This document shows positions 1 through 5,928 of a stretch of DNA of 12,651 nt, in pieces; the first letter of the stretch is position 1, and each line of letters opens with the position of its first letter. Location: the NCBI GenBank assembly GCA_000803105.1, contig JTDA01000033.1:1-12651 (forward strand), read 5' to 3'. This stretch comes from Coprobacter secundus (GTDB taxonomy: Bacteria; Bacteroidota; Bacteroidia; Bacteroidales; Coprobacteraceae). The notes under the pieces are model-generated. The model searched no databases and was not told the origin of the DNA. It saw nothing but the letters and a program-made list of their open reading frames with translations. A program made the position numbers and the translations under genes.

Positions 1-315
1 TTACGTCCGCGCATAGCTGCTCAAAATCAAAATAGTCGCTGAAGCCAAGGAACCGTACCTCTAAACAACACCTCAGCCCAAGCTGCACCTCTCATCGTTA
101 TACACCCCTTTATCCCCTCTCCAGAGGGGAATCCTCCACGCTACAAATCATTCATTATCAAATAGAAATCTGTATCTTAGAACTCCCCTCTAGAGAGGGG
201 CTGGGGGTGTGTTACGTCCGCGCATAGCTGCTCAAAATCAAAATAGTCACTAAAGCCAAGAAACCGTACCTCAAAATAACACCTCAGCCCAAGCTGCGCC
301 TCACATCGTCACACA
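1..315 (-). repeat. Tandem composite repeat array, left edge
   Basis: Positions 1-96 and 212-307 are direct repeats with a 211 bp period; both begin ttacgtccgcgcatagctgc and continue similarly for about 95 bases. Between the linkers lies a complete 119 bp palindromic element (97-215). The first four bases (ttac) match the end of the element's terminal repeat, so another copy probably ends just outside the window. A degraded element end (GTCACACA, from 308) closes the array. No gene is seen between 1 and 411. Confidence 0.85.
97..215 (-). repeat. 119 bp palindrome-pair element, copy 1
   Basis: The ends are GTTATACACCCC (97-108) and GGGGTGTGTTAC (204-215), inverted repeats matching at 10 of 12 positions. 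Inside are two palindromes, CCCCTCTCCAGAGGGG (114-129) and CCCCTCTAGAGAGGGG (185-200). The palindrome centres vary while the arms are kept, as expected if pairing is what is conserved. Length and palindrome offsets equal those of the copy at 12233-12351, in opposite orientation. It has no coding capacity and resembles a MITE or REP-type element; what mobilises it is unknown. Confidence 0.8.
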
Positions 316-354
316 GCCACCTAAAACGAAAACAATCACAGCAGCATAACAAAC

Positions 355-384
355 GCGGCTCCGGGAATAATACCCCGGAGCCGC
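355..384 (-). terminator. Hairpin terminator of the redox operon
   Basis: GCGGCTCCGGG (355-365) and CCCGGAGCCGC (374-384) form an 11 bp perfect GC-rich stem with an 8-base loop. It lies 28 bases past the last stop codon of the leftward operon (412). On the minus strand the stem is followed by GTTTGTTATG, a weak T-rich tail. It is the obvious transcription end for the three genes to its right. Confidence 0.75.
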
Positions 385-411
385 CTATCTCCCCCTCGCA
401 CACCCGGAAGT

Positions 412-1233
412 TCAATCTTTCGGAAGTTTATCATATTCCTCGTCGGTGACAGGTTCGAGCCACACATTAGACGTATTCTCTCCGGCCACTTCAAAAGCAA
501 GGTGGGCAAACCAACTGTCGGCAGCAGCACCATGCCAGTGTTTCACGCCTGCCGGAATATGAATCACCGTACCGGGGAGAATCTCTACTGCCGGCTTGCC
601 CTCTTCCTGGTACCAGCCACGTCCCGCCACGCCGATAAGCATCTGTCCGCCGCCCTTAGATGCCTTATGGATATGCCAGTTGTTGCGGCAGCCCGGTTCG
701 AACGTGACATTGGAGATATTCACCTGGTCGCGCGATATGGGAGCAAGATAACTGTTGCCGGTAAAGTATCGGGCATATGCCGTATTAGGCTCACCGATGG
801 GGAAAATCATTTCACGCTGGAAAGCAGCCTTGGCATCCTCGCCGGCCGTATCCTCCGCCCATACGTTTTTGGCAAGGTTAAACGCCGCCCATGCCTTCGG
901 CCAGCCCGCATAAAAGCCGATATGAGTGATGATTTCGGCTATCTCCGTACGGGTGATGCCGTTCTTCTTGGCCGACTGCAAATGGAATACCAGAGAATGG
1001 TCCGTAATACCCTGGCTGATGAGCGAAGTAATCGTTACCAGGCTGCGGTCGCGCAAGCCGAGTTGGTCGGTGCGGCTCCATACCTCTCCGAAAAGAACAT
1101 CGTCGTTAAGTTCCGCAAATTTGGGGGCGAATTCACCCAATTGGTCGCGCCCTGCCGTCTGTACTATCTTTTTCTGTGCCATAACATTGAACGTTAAAAT
1201 ACTGAATACTGAAAATAAAATAAACTTGTTCAT
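412..1233 (-). CDS. Secreted carboxymuconolactone decarboxylase-like/cupin fusion protein
   Basis: 273 residues. Residues 1-19 form a signal peptide with likely cleavage at VMA|Q (A19), so the protein should be periplasmic or secreted. Residues about 30-125 match the carboxymuconolactone decarboxylase (CMD) fold: the RDRSLVTITSL stretch at 61-71 and HIGFYAGWPKAW at 104-115. The CxxC pair of AhpD-type peroxidases is absent. Residues about 160-250 are a cupin barrel with metal ligands visible as H187, H189 and H232; Q197 stands where the usual glutamate would be. CMD-cupin fusions are known in Bacteroidetes, but their substrate is generally unknown. It is the last gene of a three-gene operon, starting 11 bp after the preceding stop. 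Domain assignment is firm; an enzymatic reaction should not be assumed. Confidence 0.9.
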   Translation of the reverse strand: MNKFILFSVFSILTFNVMAQKKIVQTAGRDQLGEFAPKFAELNDDVLFGEVWSRTDQLGLRDRSLVTITSLISQGITDHSLVFHLQSAKKNGITRTEIAEIITHIGFYAGWPKAWAAFNLAKNVWAEDTAGEDAKAAFQREMIFPIGEPNTAYARYFTGNSYLAPISRDQVNISNVTFEPGCRNNWHIHKASKGGGQMLIGVAGRGWYQEEGKPAVEILPGTVIHIPAGVKHWHGAAADSWFAHLAFEVAGENTSNVWLEPVTDEEYDKLPKD

Positions 1234-1244
1234 AACCGTTTTGT

Positions 1245-2246
1245 TTATTGTTGTATGAAATTATTGATTCTGTTTGCCGGGTTGAGCGGAGTCTGGTCCG
1301 AAAGCGTCAGAGACTTGACCATATGCAAAGTACCCTGTTTATACTTTTGGAAATGCTCTGATGCGATATGCGACTCATAAGCCGCTCGGCTCGCATAAGT
1401 TTCGAGAATGGTGACCTTGCAAGGATTCTCTTTCTCACCGACCGCATACATGGTCAGCACCCCCGGTTCGGTACGTAAAGAAATCTCACCCACCTCCGTT
1501 GCATATCGCATATACTCGTCGAGATACTCCGGATAGACCTCTATCTTCGACAGGCGCACGATGCCGTCATCCGTCATCGGCAACTTGGCACACATGCCCG
1601 GTTCCCTGTCCAGGTGGAGACATTTGCCGATGACCTCCCCCGTTGCCAGATAAGAATAAGTAGGAAATTCGAACAATACAGGCTTCAGACGGGTATAGTC
1701 CGGTTTGCCGTCACCGTCGAGCACATCAGGAGAAGCATAAGTATTGGCAACCGTGCAGATGAAGTTGTCAAAACCGTCGGTTTCGTAGATATCCACCACA
1801 TCGCACTCCATGCTCAAAGGAGACGCATCGATTACAGGCGTGCCGTTCTCGCCCGTATGATAATCGAATACATGCGACTTGTCGGTCGATTCGCCGCTCA
1901 CGCTGCCCACATAATCCGCTTTCGGCAGCATCTCCCGGCTCACAAGATTGATAGAAAGTTTTTTCGACTTCCGGATACCCCGGTTGGTATAATGCTGCTT
2001 GCTCATGCTCACCAGTATGCGGTCATGGCCGATAATGCCCGTATGTCCCACGACAAGCCAGTTTACTTTCCCCTCGACCTCTGCCCCGACCACCGTCAAC
2101 GGTTTTGGATAGAGAGCCGGCAAGTTCCCGATATTTTTCTTCTCCGTTTCCATGATATTGGGCTGAACCCAGCCTGTTTTTTCCGTCCTGCCGCATGACA
2201 ACAATATCGCGGACAGGAACAAGATACTTGAAATTGATTTTCTCAT
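1245..2246 (-). CDS. Lipoprotein with flavin reductase-like and ABM (quinol monooxygenase-like) domains
   Basis: 333 residues from the chosen start. The frame is open to 2291, but the ATG at 2246 begins a clean lipoprotein signal, MRKSISSILFLSAILLSC, with Cys18 as the lipidation site. Residues about 42-212 resemble the FMN-binding split barrel of the flavin reductase family (YPKPLTVVGAEVEGKVNWL, then GHDRILVSMSK). Residues about 228-318 resemble an antibiotic biosynthesis monooxygenase (ABM/YgiN) domain, with the typical YESHIASEHFQKY at 290-302. A plausible role is flavin- or quinone-linked redox chemistry on a small molecule at the periplasmic or outer membrane surface; the substrate is not evident. 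It sits between the flavodoxin lipoprotein (50 bp upstream) and the CMD/cupin gene (11 bp downstream) on one transcript. Confidence 0.85.
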   Translation of the reverse strand: MRKSISSILFLSAILLSCGRTEKTGWVQPNIMETEKKNIGNLPALYPKPLTVVGAEVEGKVNWLVVGHTGIIGHDRILVSMSKQHYTNRGIRKSKKLSINLVSREMLPKADYVGSVSGESTDKSHVFDYHTGENGTPVIDASPLSMECDVVDIYETDGFDNFICTVANTYASPDVLDGDGKPDYTRLKPVLFEFPTYSYLATGEVIGKCLHLDREPGMCAKLPMTDDGIVRLSKIEVYPEYLDEYMRYATEVGEISLRTEPGVLTMYAVGEKENPCKVTILETYASRAAYESHIASEHFQKYKQGTLHMVKSLTLSDQTPLNPANRINNFIQQ

Positions 2247-2296
2247 AAAGTAATCGCTTTGTTCAAAATTATTTGGGAGACTCTCCGTCACTCCGG

Positions 2297-3346
2297 CTAT
2301 TGCCTCTCGATTCTCACACGTACATCACCCTCGACGCTCAAGACATCGATGCCGTTGCCGTCGATACGGCCTATCTTGACCAAATCATTGCTGTGTGACC
2401 AGCTCTTGCAGAAAATTGCCACGTTGCCCCAAGGCACATAAATCGTGATATCCCCGGGCTCAGGAGCACAGCCGCGTGCCGCCCCGTCCGTTGTCAGAGC
2501 CGGAGAAGGGTAGAAGATTTTCTCCGTCATACGGTTATAGTCATTCAGCGTCACTTCCAAAGGCAGGCGGGAGAGAAAATCCCTGCCAGCCGCATTATCC
2601 TCCATCGTAGCCGTAATAGTGCGGTCGCCGGTAGAAATATTTACCTTCAAAGAGCTTGCATCGGGAGTATCCGGTTCCTCACGTACGGCTCCGATTTCAT
2701 CGAGCCAAGTCGAAATGCGGCTCTCCATTTGCGGGAGGGTAGAGGAGGTCAATAACAATGTCTGCTCGATTACCGTAGCGTCGGGACAAAGGCTGCGGGC
2801 TTCACCGGCCGAAGCGGAAATCCCGCTGCTTCCGCTGGTCGCGAACAATGCTATCCGTTTCCCGGCCAGCTTCCCGGCATGTTCATGCAAGAACGATTGC
2901 ATCGGAGTAGCCATGCTGCCATGCCAAATCGGATAACCGATAAAGATGAGGTCATACCCGTCGAAGTCCTCGACCGAAGTCCGGATAGCCGGATAGTTCC
3001 CCCGCCGTATGCCGGCCAGCTCCTCCTGCGCACGAGACAGCATGGAACTGTAATCATTGTCATAAGGCACTTGAGGTTCTACTTCCAATATATCGCAGTC
3101 GAGCGTCGTCCGAATCATTTGCGCAGCCCCCTCGGTATGGCCCGTACGCGAACAGTAAAGTACCAGATAACGGCCGTTGCCCCCCGGAGCAGGCGTGTCA
3201 GAACCGTCATCGTTGCCATCGCCACCATCCGGCTGCCCGGACATTCCCGGTTGTTCCGGAGAGGACGGCTCCTCGTCAGAACCACCGCAAGCCGCCATGG
3301 AGAAGACGGCAAACAATAAAAATGGAATCAATAAGAACTTTTTCAT
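2297..3346 (-). CDS. Flavodoxin and cyclophilin-like domain lipoprotein
   Basis: 349 residues from the ATG at 3346; an in-frame extension to 3388 would bury the lipoprotein signal. MKKFLLIPFLLFAVFSMAAC ends in the lipidated Cys20. The next residues, GGSDEE, are acidic, like the surface-export signal described for Bacteroidetes lipoproteins. A low-complexity G/D/P/S linker covers 21-57. Residues 58-222 are a flavodoxin fold with the FMN phosphate loop CSRTGHTEG (65-73) and the flavin-proximal GYPIWHGSMATP (137-148). Residues about 233-347 match the cyclophilin-like fold domain often fused to flavodoxins in this group (ATMEDNAAGRDFLSRLPL at 246-263; YVPWGNVAIFCKSWS at 303-317). It is the first gene of the redox operon and could pass electrons to, or share FMN with, the next product. 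Domains are sure; the partner is inferred. Confidence 0.9.
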   Translation of the reverse strand: MKKFLLIPFLLFAVFSMAACGGSDEEPSSPEQPGMSGQPDGGDGNDDGSDTPAPGGNGRYLVLYCSRTGHTEGAAQMIRTTLDCDILEVEPQVPYDNDYSSMLSRAQEELAGIRRGNYPAIRTSVEDFDGYDLIFIGYPIWHGSMATPMQSFLHEHAGKLAGKRIALFATSGSSGISASAGEARSLCPDATVIEQTLLLTSSTLPQMESRISTWLDEIGAVREEPDTPDASSLKVNISTGDRTITATMEDNAAGRDFLSRLPLEVTLNDYNRMTEKIFYPSPALTTDGAARGCAPEPGDITIYVPWGNVAIFCKSWSHSNDLVKIGRIDGNGIDVLSVEGDVRVRIERQ

Positions 3347-3565
3347 AACTATACATTTATCTGTCAATAAGCAAATGTCTTTCGACAATTCCGCTTGCGT
3401 ACCGTTTACCGATGGTCTTGCCGGTGATGATATTTTTTGATTGGAAAATTTAGACGACAGGCTCTAATCTGTAAAAATATCAATATCCGATGCTATCGGC
3501 AATTACCGTGAACCGGCCCTCGCAGTATCACCATTTCATTCGTTTATCATTTTATTTAGATATGA

Positions 3566-3573
3566 CAAAGTTA
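3566..3573 (-). promoter_or_regulatory. Possible -7 element for the redox operon
   Basis: On the minus strand this reads TAACTTTG, matching the Bacteroides -7 consensus TAnnTTTG. It would give a leader of a little over 200 bases before the ATG at 3346. No good TTTG -33 box is seen at the expected distance. A short inverted repeat (CCGAT-GCT-ATCGG, 3487-3499) lies within the leader. It is a candidate only. Confidence 0.3.
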
Positions 3574-3654
3574 CCCTATCACACAGAAACGGATGTAACC
3601 ATAAGTGGGAAGTTTGTAACGTTTTTACTGAATTTTAGTCATCCGCCTTAAAAA

Positions 3655-3783
3655 AGGGAAAATAGCATATCAACCTCTCCTCTCGAGAGGGGAGCTTTGA
3701 GATGCTGATTTTTATTTGAAAATGAGGAGTTTATGGCGTATTGTGGAATTCCCCTCTTGAGAGGGGACTAAGGGGTGTGTGAC
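3655..3783 (+). repeat. Rearranged palindrome-pair element, copy 2
   Basis: The right half is normal: an internal segment, CCCCTCTTGAGAGGGG (3751-3766) and the terminal repeat GGGGTGTGTGAC (3772-3783). The first palindrome survives as CTCCTCTCGAGAGGGG (3677-3692). Left of it, where GTCACACACCCC is expected, there is instead atagcatatcaacctc, the reverse complement of the segment that follows the first palindrome in the copy at 12233. The copy is thus a head-to-head recombinant centred on the palindrome. Confidence 0.75.
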
Positions 3784-3890
3784 GGTAAGAAGCGCGGTTT
3801 AGGCAGATATATTTCTCAAAGGTTTTTGCTGCGTTTAGAGGAGCGAGGAAGTATCTGCCAAAGGTTAGTGATTGCTTTTGATTTAGGCAG
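3784..3890 (+). repeat. Linker of the composite repeat, left of the island
   Basis: About 107 bases directly following the element. The first 75 or so are almost identical to 12352-12427 (shared stretch ggcagatatatttctcaaag; few mismatches), then the two diverge and both end in ggcag. The end of this linker coincides with the first codons of the AraC remnant, making it the breakpoint in that gene. Confidence 0.75.
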
Positions 3891-4015
3891 CCTATGACTT
3901 AGGATTTGAATACCCCCAGCATCTCAGCCGGATGTTCAAGAAACATACAGGCCTCACTCCATCGGAATACTGCGAGAGCCTTCAATTTAAATGTGTAAAA
4001 AATGTTTCTGGTTAA
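3887..4015 (+). pseudogene. 3' remnant of an AraC-family transcriptional regulator
   Basis: Reading from 3887, the frame gives AAYDLGFEYPQHLSRMFKKH followed by TGLTPSEYCESL and runs to a TAA at 4013-4015. This is the second helix-turn-helix and signature of AraC-type regulators (typically LGF-x-Y-x-QHFSRxFK...G-x-TPSEYR). About 42 codons remain of a gene usually near 290; a stop (TAG, 3884-3886) precedes the stub and the rest is replaced by repeat sequence. It has no start codon and cannot be functional. Its orientation, divergent from the redox operon starting at 3346, suggests it once encoded that operon's regulator; this is inference. The tail after SEYCESL departs from the family, as C-termini often do. 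Confidence 0.8.
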
Positions 4016-4039
4016 GGAGGGGATTTTTCCTCTCCTTTT
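4014..4039 (+). terminator. Intrinsic terminator of the lost AraC-family gene
   Basis: AAGGAGGGGA (4014-4023) pairs with TCCTCTCCTT (4028-4037) around a TTTT loop, with one G-T wobble, and is followed by further T residues. It overlaps the stop codon of the AraC stub, so the regulator's end is intact though its front is gone. Confidence 0.55.
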
Positions 4040-4080
4040 CTCCTGATGCTGATAAATCAGAATTTACGTGCAAGGTGAGA

Positions 4081-4108
4081 GCAGAAGGAAAGCTTGTTTT
4101 CCCTTTGC
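4081..4108 (-). terminator. Weak hairpin downstream of hsdS
   Basis: GCAGAAGGAAAG (4081-4092) and TTTTCCCTTTGC (4097-4108) are inverted repeats with 9 of 12 positions pairing, 26 bases beyond the hsdS stop. There is no clear T run after the stem on the minus strand. It is the only terminator-like structure seen for the restriction operon. Confidence 0.25.
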
Positions 4109-4133
4109 CGAATCGCAGCCGTAAATGCGAACG

Positions 4134-5387
4134 TTAGTCCGAATTTACTGATATTTGACCGTTCATTAAAAGCGGTAGTAGGTTGTCACGCTGTTTAGTA
4201 AGAATATCTATTTCTTTTCCTAAAATCATTTGTCTATCAAACATTGGAGAACATATCTTATCAAAGGCTCTTATAACTTCATGTGAAGGAATAATAATAG
4301 GCAGACTATATAGGTCTTCTTTAGTAATAGACCCAAATGTTGTACCGGCCGCATTTCTTTGGTCGAAAGTAGTTCTCAAATCATTTAATATATAATACAA
4401 GTGCGTCATAGAACCTAATTTTGAATTAATTGCAGATAAGCCACGACCTATACAACAGTCATTATTTGCTATATTTATAGATCCAACCGGGGCACGAACA
4501 CTCATTAGTATATCACCTTTCTTTGCAAATCGAGAAGGTGCTGTTGTGTATTGTCTAACCGAAGGAAATCTCATACCAAAATCCGTGCTTCCTTGGTAAA
4601 AGAGCATACCTTCTCCAACTTCATTATAGCTGGAACCATCAGGAGATTGCCCCATTGTTATATTTGCAATGTCAATAAGTATTCCATTATCCCATCCTTT
4701 CGGAATTTCTCTTCTCAGTTTCTCGTTCCAAACCATTTTTCCGCCACTGCTCTTATACGGTTTACCCTCTTCATTCGGAAAATCAAACTGCACAAACCAA
4801 TAATCGTAGAGTCGTTTTGCCATCGCCTCTAAATTCTGATTTATCTGACGATTAAGTTCAATCTTTTTGTCTAAGGCAGAAAATATTTCGCCAATTTGTT
4901 TCTGTTCATGCAATGGGATTATTGGGACAGGAAAAGAATTGAGTGTTTCTACGGATAGCGCATAGCGTTGTCCGCTTCCGGAGGCATTGCAAGCGAAATA
5001 TTTTTTTGCGTAGTCAGTATGTAGAAGTGCGTTCAGATAACGTCCGTCTAAAATATCTTTGTTTGGAGATATTAAAGCACAATGATAGCCCAATATAACA
5101 TCCTCAAAATCATCCGCTATATAAGTGGGAATACCAATGTCATTGCGAGTTTCACTGTCCTTTGTTAATGCAACTTGACCCTTTTTCAGTTGGAACTTGG
5201 AAATTTCGTTGGGACGAGCAGTGGCAAGCATAAAACTATCATGCTGAGCTATGGTAATAGCCCAGTTATAATAAACATCAACAAAATTACAGAGACGGAT
5301 TTCTTTTTCTCCGTCTGTCATTTTCTTATCAACTCCACTGATTTCAACAGTAGCAATTTCTCCCAATTTATATTTTTTCAATTCCAT
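4134..5387 (-). CDS. hsdS: Type I restriction-modification specificity subunit HsdS
   Basis: 417 residues, normal for a two-domain HsdS. It recognises the bipartite DNA target and recruits HsdM and HsdR. The first target-recognition domain spans about 5-158 and ends in the typical PVPIIPLHEQ. The first conserved helical spacer is 159-203 (EQKQIGEIFSALDKKIELNR). The second recognition domain runs about 233-368, with PKGW at its start and SLPIIIPSHE at its end. The distal helix is 369-410 (LTKQRDNLLPLLMNGQISV near the end). The two recognition domains are unlike each other, so the target halves should differ; the specificity cannot be read from sequence. Its ATG abuts the stop of the preceding gene. 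No second hsdS, partial hsdS cassette or recombinase is present nearby, so no shuffling of specificity is visible here. Confidence 0.95.
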   Translation of the reverse strand: MELKKYKLGEIATVEISGVDKKMTDGEKEIRLCNFVDVYYNWAITIAQHDSFMLATARPNEISKFQLKKGQVALTKDSETRNDIGIPTYIADDFEDVILGYHCALISPNKDILDGRYLNALLHTDYAKKYFACNASGSGQRYALSVETLNSFPVPIIPLHEQKQIGEIFSALDKKIELNRQINQNLEAMAKRLYDYWFVQFDFPNEEGKPYKSSGGKMVWNEKLRREIPKGWDNGILIDIANITMGQSPDGSSYNEVGEGMLFYQGSTDFGMRFPSVRQYTTAPSRFAKKGDILMSVRAPVGSINIANNDCCIGRGLSAINSKLGSMTHLYYILNDLRTTFDQRNAAGTTFGSITKEDLYSLPIIIPSHEVIRAFDKICSPMFDRQMILGKEIDILTKQRDNLLPLLMNGQISVNSD

Positions 5388-5837
5388 TTACCGCGTTGCT
5401 TTATAAATATAATCTTGAATCAAAGATAGATTTACTTCTATCTCTTTGCGTTTAGCCAATAGCTGGTTAAGATGTGCTTTTTTCTGCGCTTTTTCTTGTG
5501 TAGTTATGATATGGTCAATTCTTGCTCCACCAACAAAAGGGCATACAGTATCCACTTCCATTCGCGAATTTTCAATTTGACTGTCTAATTCGACAAGTTG
5601 CTGTTGGTATTTTCGCTGTGCTTCCACGATGTCCAAATTGTTTGCAGCCACAAACACATCAAGCAGGTGGTGAATAGCTTTAATTTGTTCCTGGGCATCT
5701 TTCGACGAACTGCGTGCAACTCTTACTGCAACAATTATAGCAATCGTACTAATTATAGGGCTTAATAGTGTAGCCCATTGAGTTAAGCCATTAATCATAG
5801 TGTTATTAGTTAAATTTGAATTCTTCAACTGTTTCAT
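5388..5837 (-). CDS. Small membrane-anchored coiled-coil protein of unknown function
   Basis: 149 residues from the ATG at 5837, or 136 from the in-frame ATG at 5798; I recognise no family. One hydrophobic segment (ATLLSPIISTIAIIVAVRVA, about residues 22-41) is followed by a charged, helix-rich region with heptad-like spacing (YQQQLVELDSQIENSRMEV near 78-96 and EKAQKKAHLNQLLAKRKEIE near 114-133). It is probably a single-pass inner membrane protein with a cytoplasmic coiled coil. It ends exactly where hsdS begins, so the two are probably translationally coupled. Its first 13 codons lie in DNA resembling the end of hsdM, which makes the 5798 start attractive. Position inside the operon suggests an accessory role in restriction or phage defence; that is inference only. 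Confidence 0.75.
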   Translation of the reverse strand: MKQLKNSNLTNNTMINGLTQWATLLSPIISTIAIIVAVRVARSSSKDAQEQIKAIHHLLDVFVAANNLDIVEAQRKYQQQLVELDSQIENSRMEVDTVCPFVGGARIDHIITTQEKAQKKAHLNQLLAKRKEIEVNLSLIQDYIYKATR

Positions 5838-5916
5838 TATTTTCCAATCGATGGTTCTCTGCTAATTGTTTGCACAGATCTTGAATTTCTTTAACAAGCT
5901 CGTTTGTATCAGCCAT
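5806..5916 (-). pseudogene. Short ORF resembling the HsdM C-terminal tail
   Basis: This is a 36-codon ORF (MADTNELV...EEFKFN) starting 12 bases after the rhuM stop. Residues around CKQLAENHRLE align with TRQFAESHRLE near the end of HsdM. The DNA at 5824-5870 closely matches 6970-7014, sharing for instance caactgtttcattatt and then cgatgg. A 5-base difference shifts the frame, so that the hsdM-like MKQL is instead read in the frame of the membrane-protein ORF. I read it as a duplicated or alternative hsdM 3' end, but a genuine small protein cannot be excluded. Confidence 0.5.
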
Positions 5917-5928
5917 AGCTGTTAATAC

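Noticed and set aside
1..315. CRISPR-like array
   Set aside because: The repeats are too long (about 92 and 119 bp), the period is 211 bp, the between-repeat segments are themselves related, and no cas genes are present.
502..1197. 231-codon + strand ORF opposite the CMD/cupin gene
   Set aside because: It is antisense to a gene with clear domains and signal peptide, and its translation has no recognisable motif; long antisense frames are common in GC-rich genes.
1614..2198. 194-codon + strand ORF opposite the flavin reductase-like gene
   Set aside because: It is antisense to a well supported gene, with arginine- and histidine-rich composition typical of shadow frames.
3347..3640. Riboswitch or small RNA in the leader of the redox operon
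   Set aside because: Only short inverted repeats such as CCGAT-GCT-ATCGG are seen; nothing matches the FMN riboswitch core or another class I can recognise.
4134..5387. Possible invertible hsdS specificity system
   Set aside because: There is no second or partial hsdS, no inverted repeats at the recognition-domain borders, and no recombinase gene in the window.
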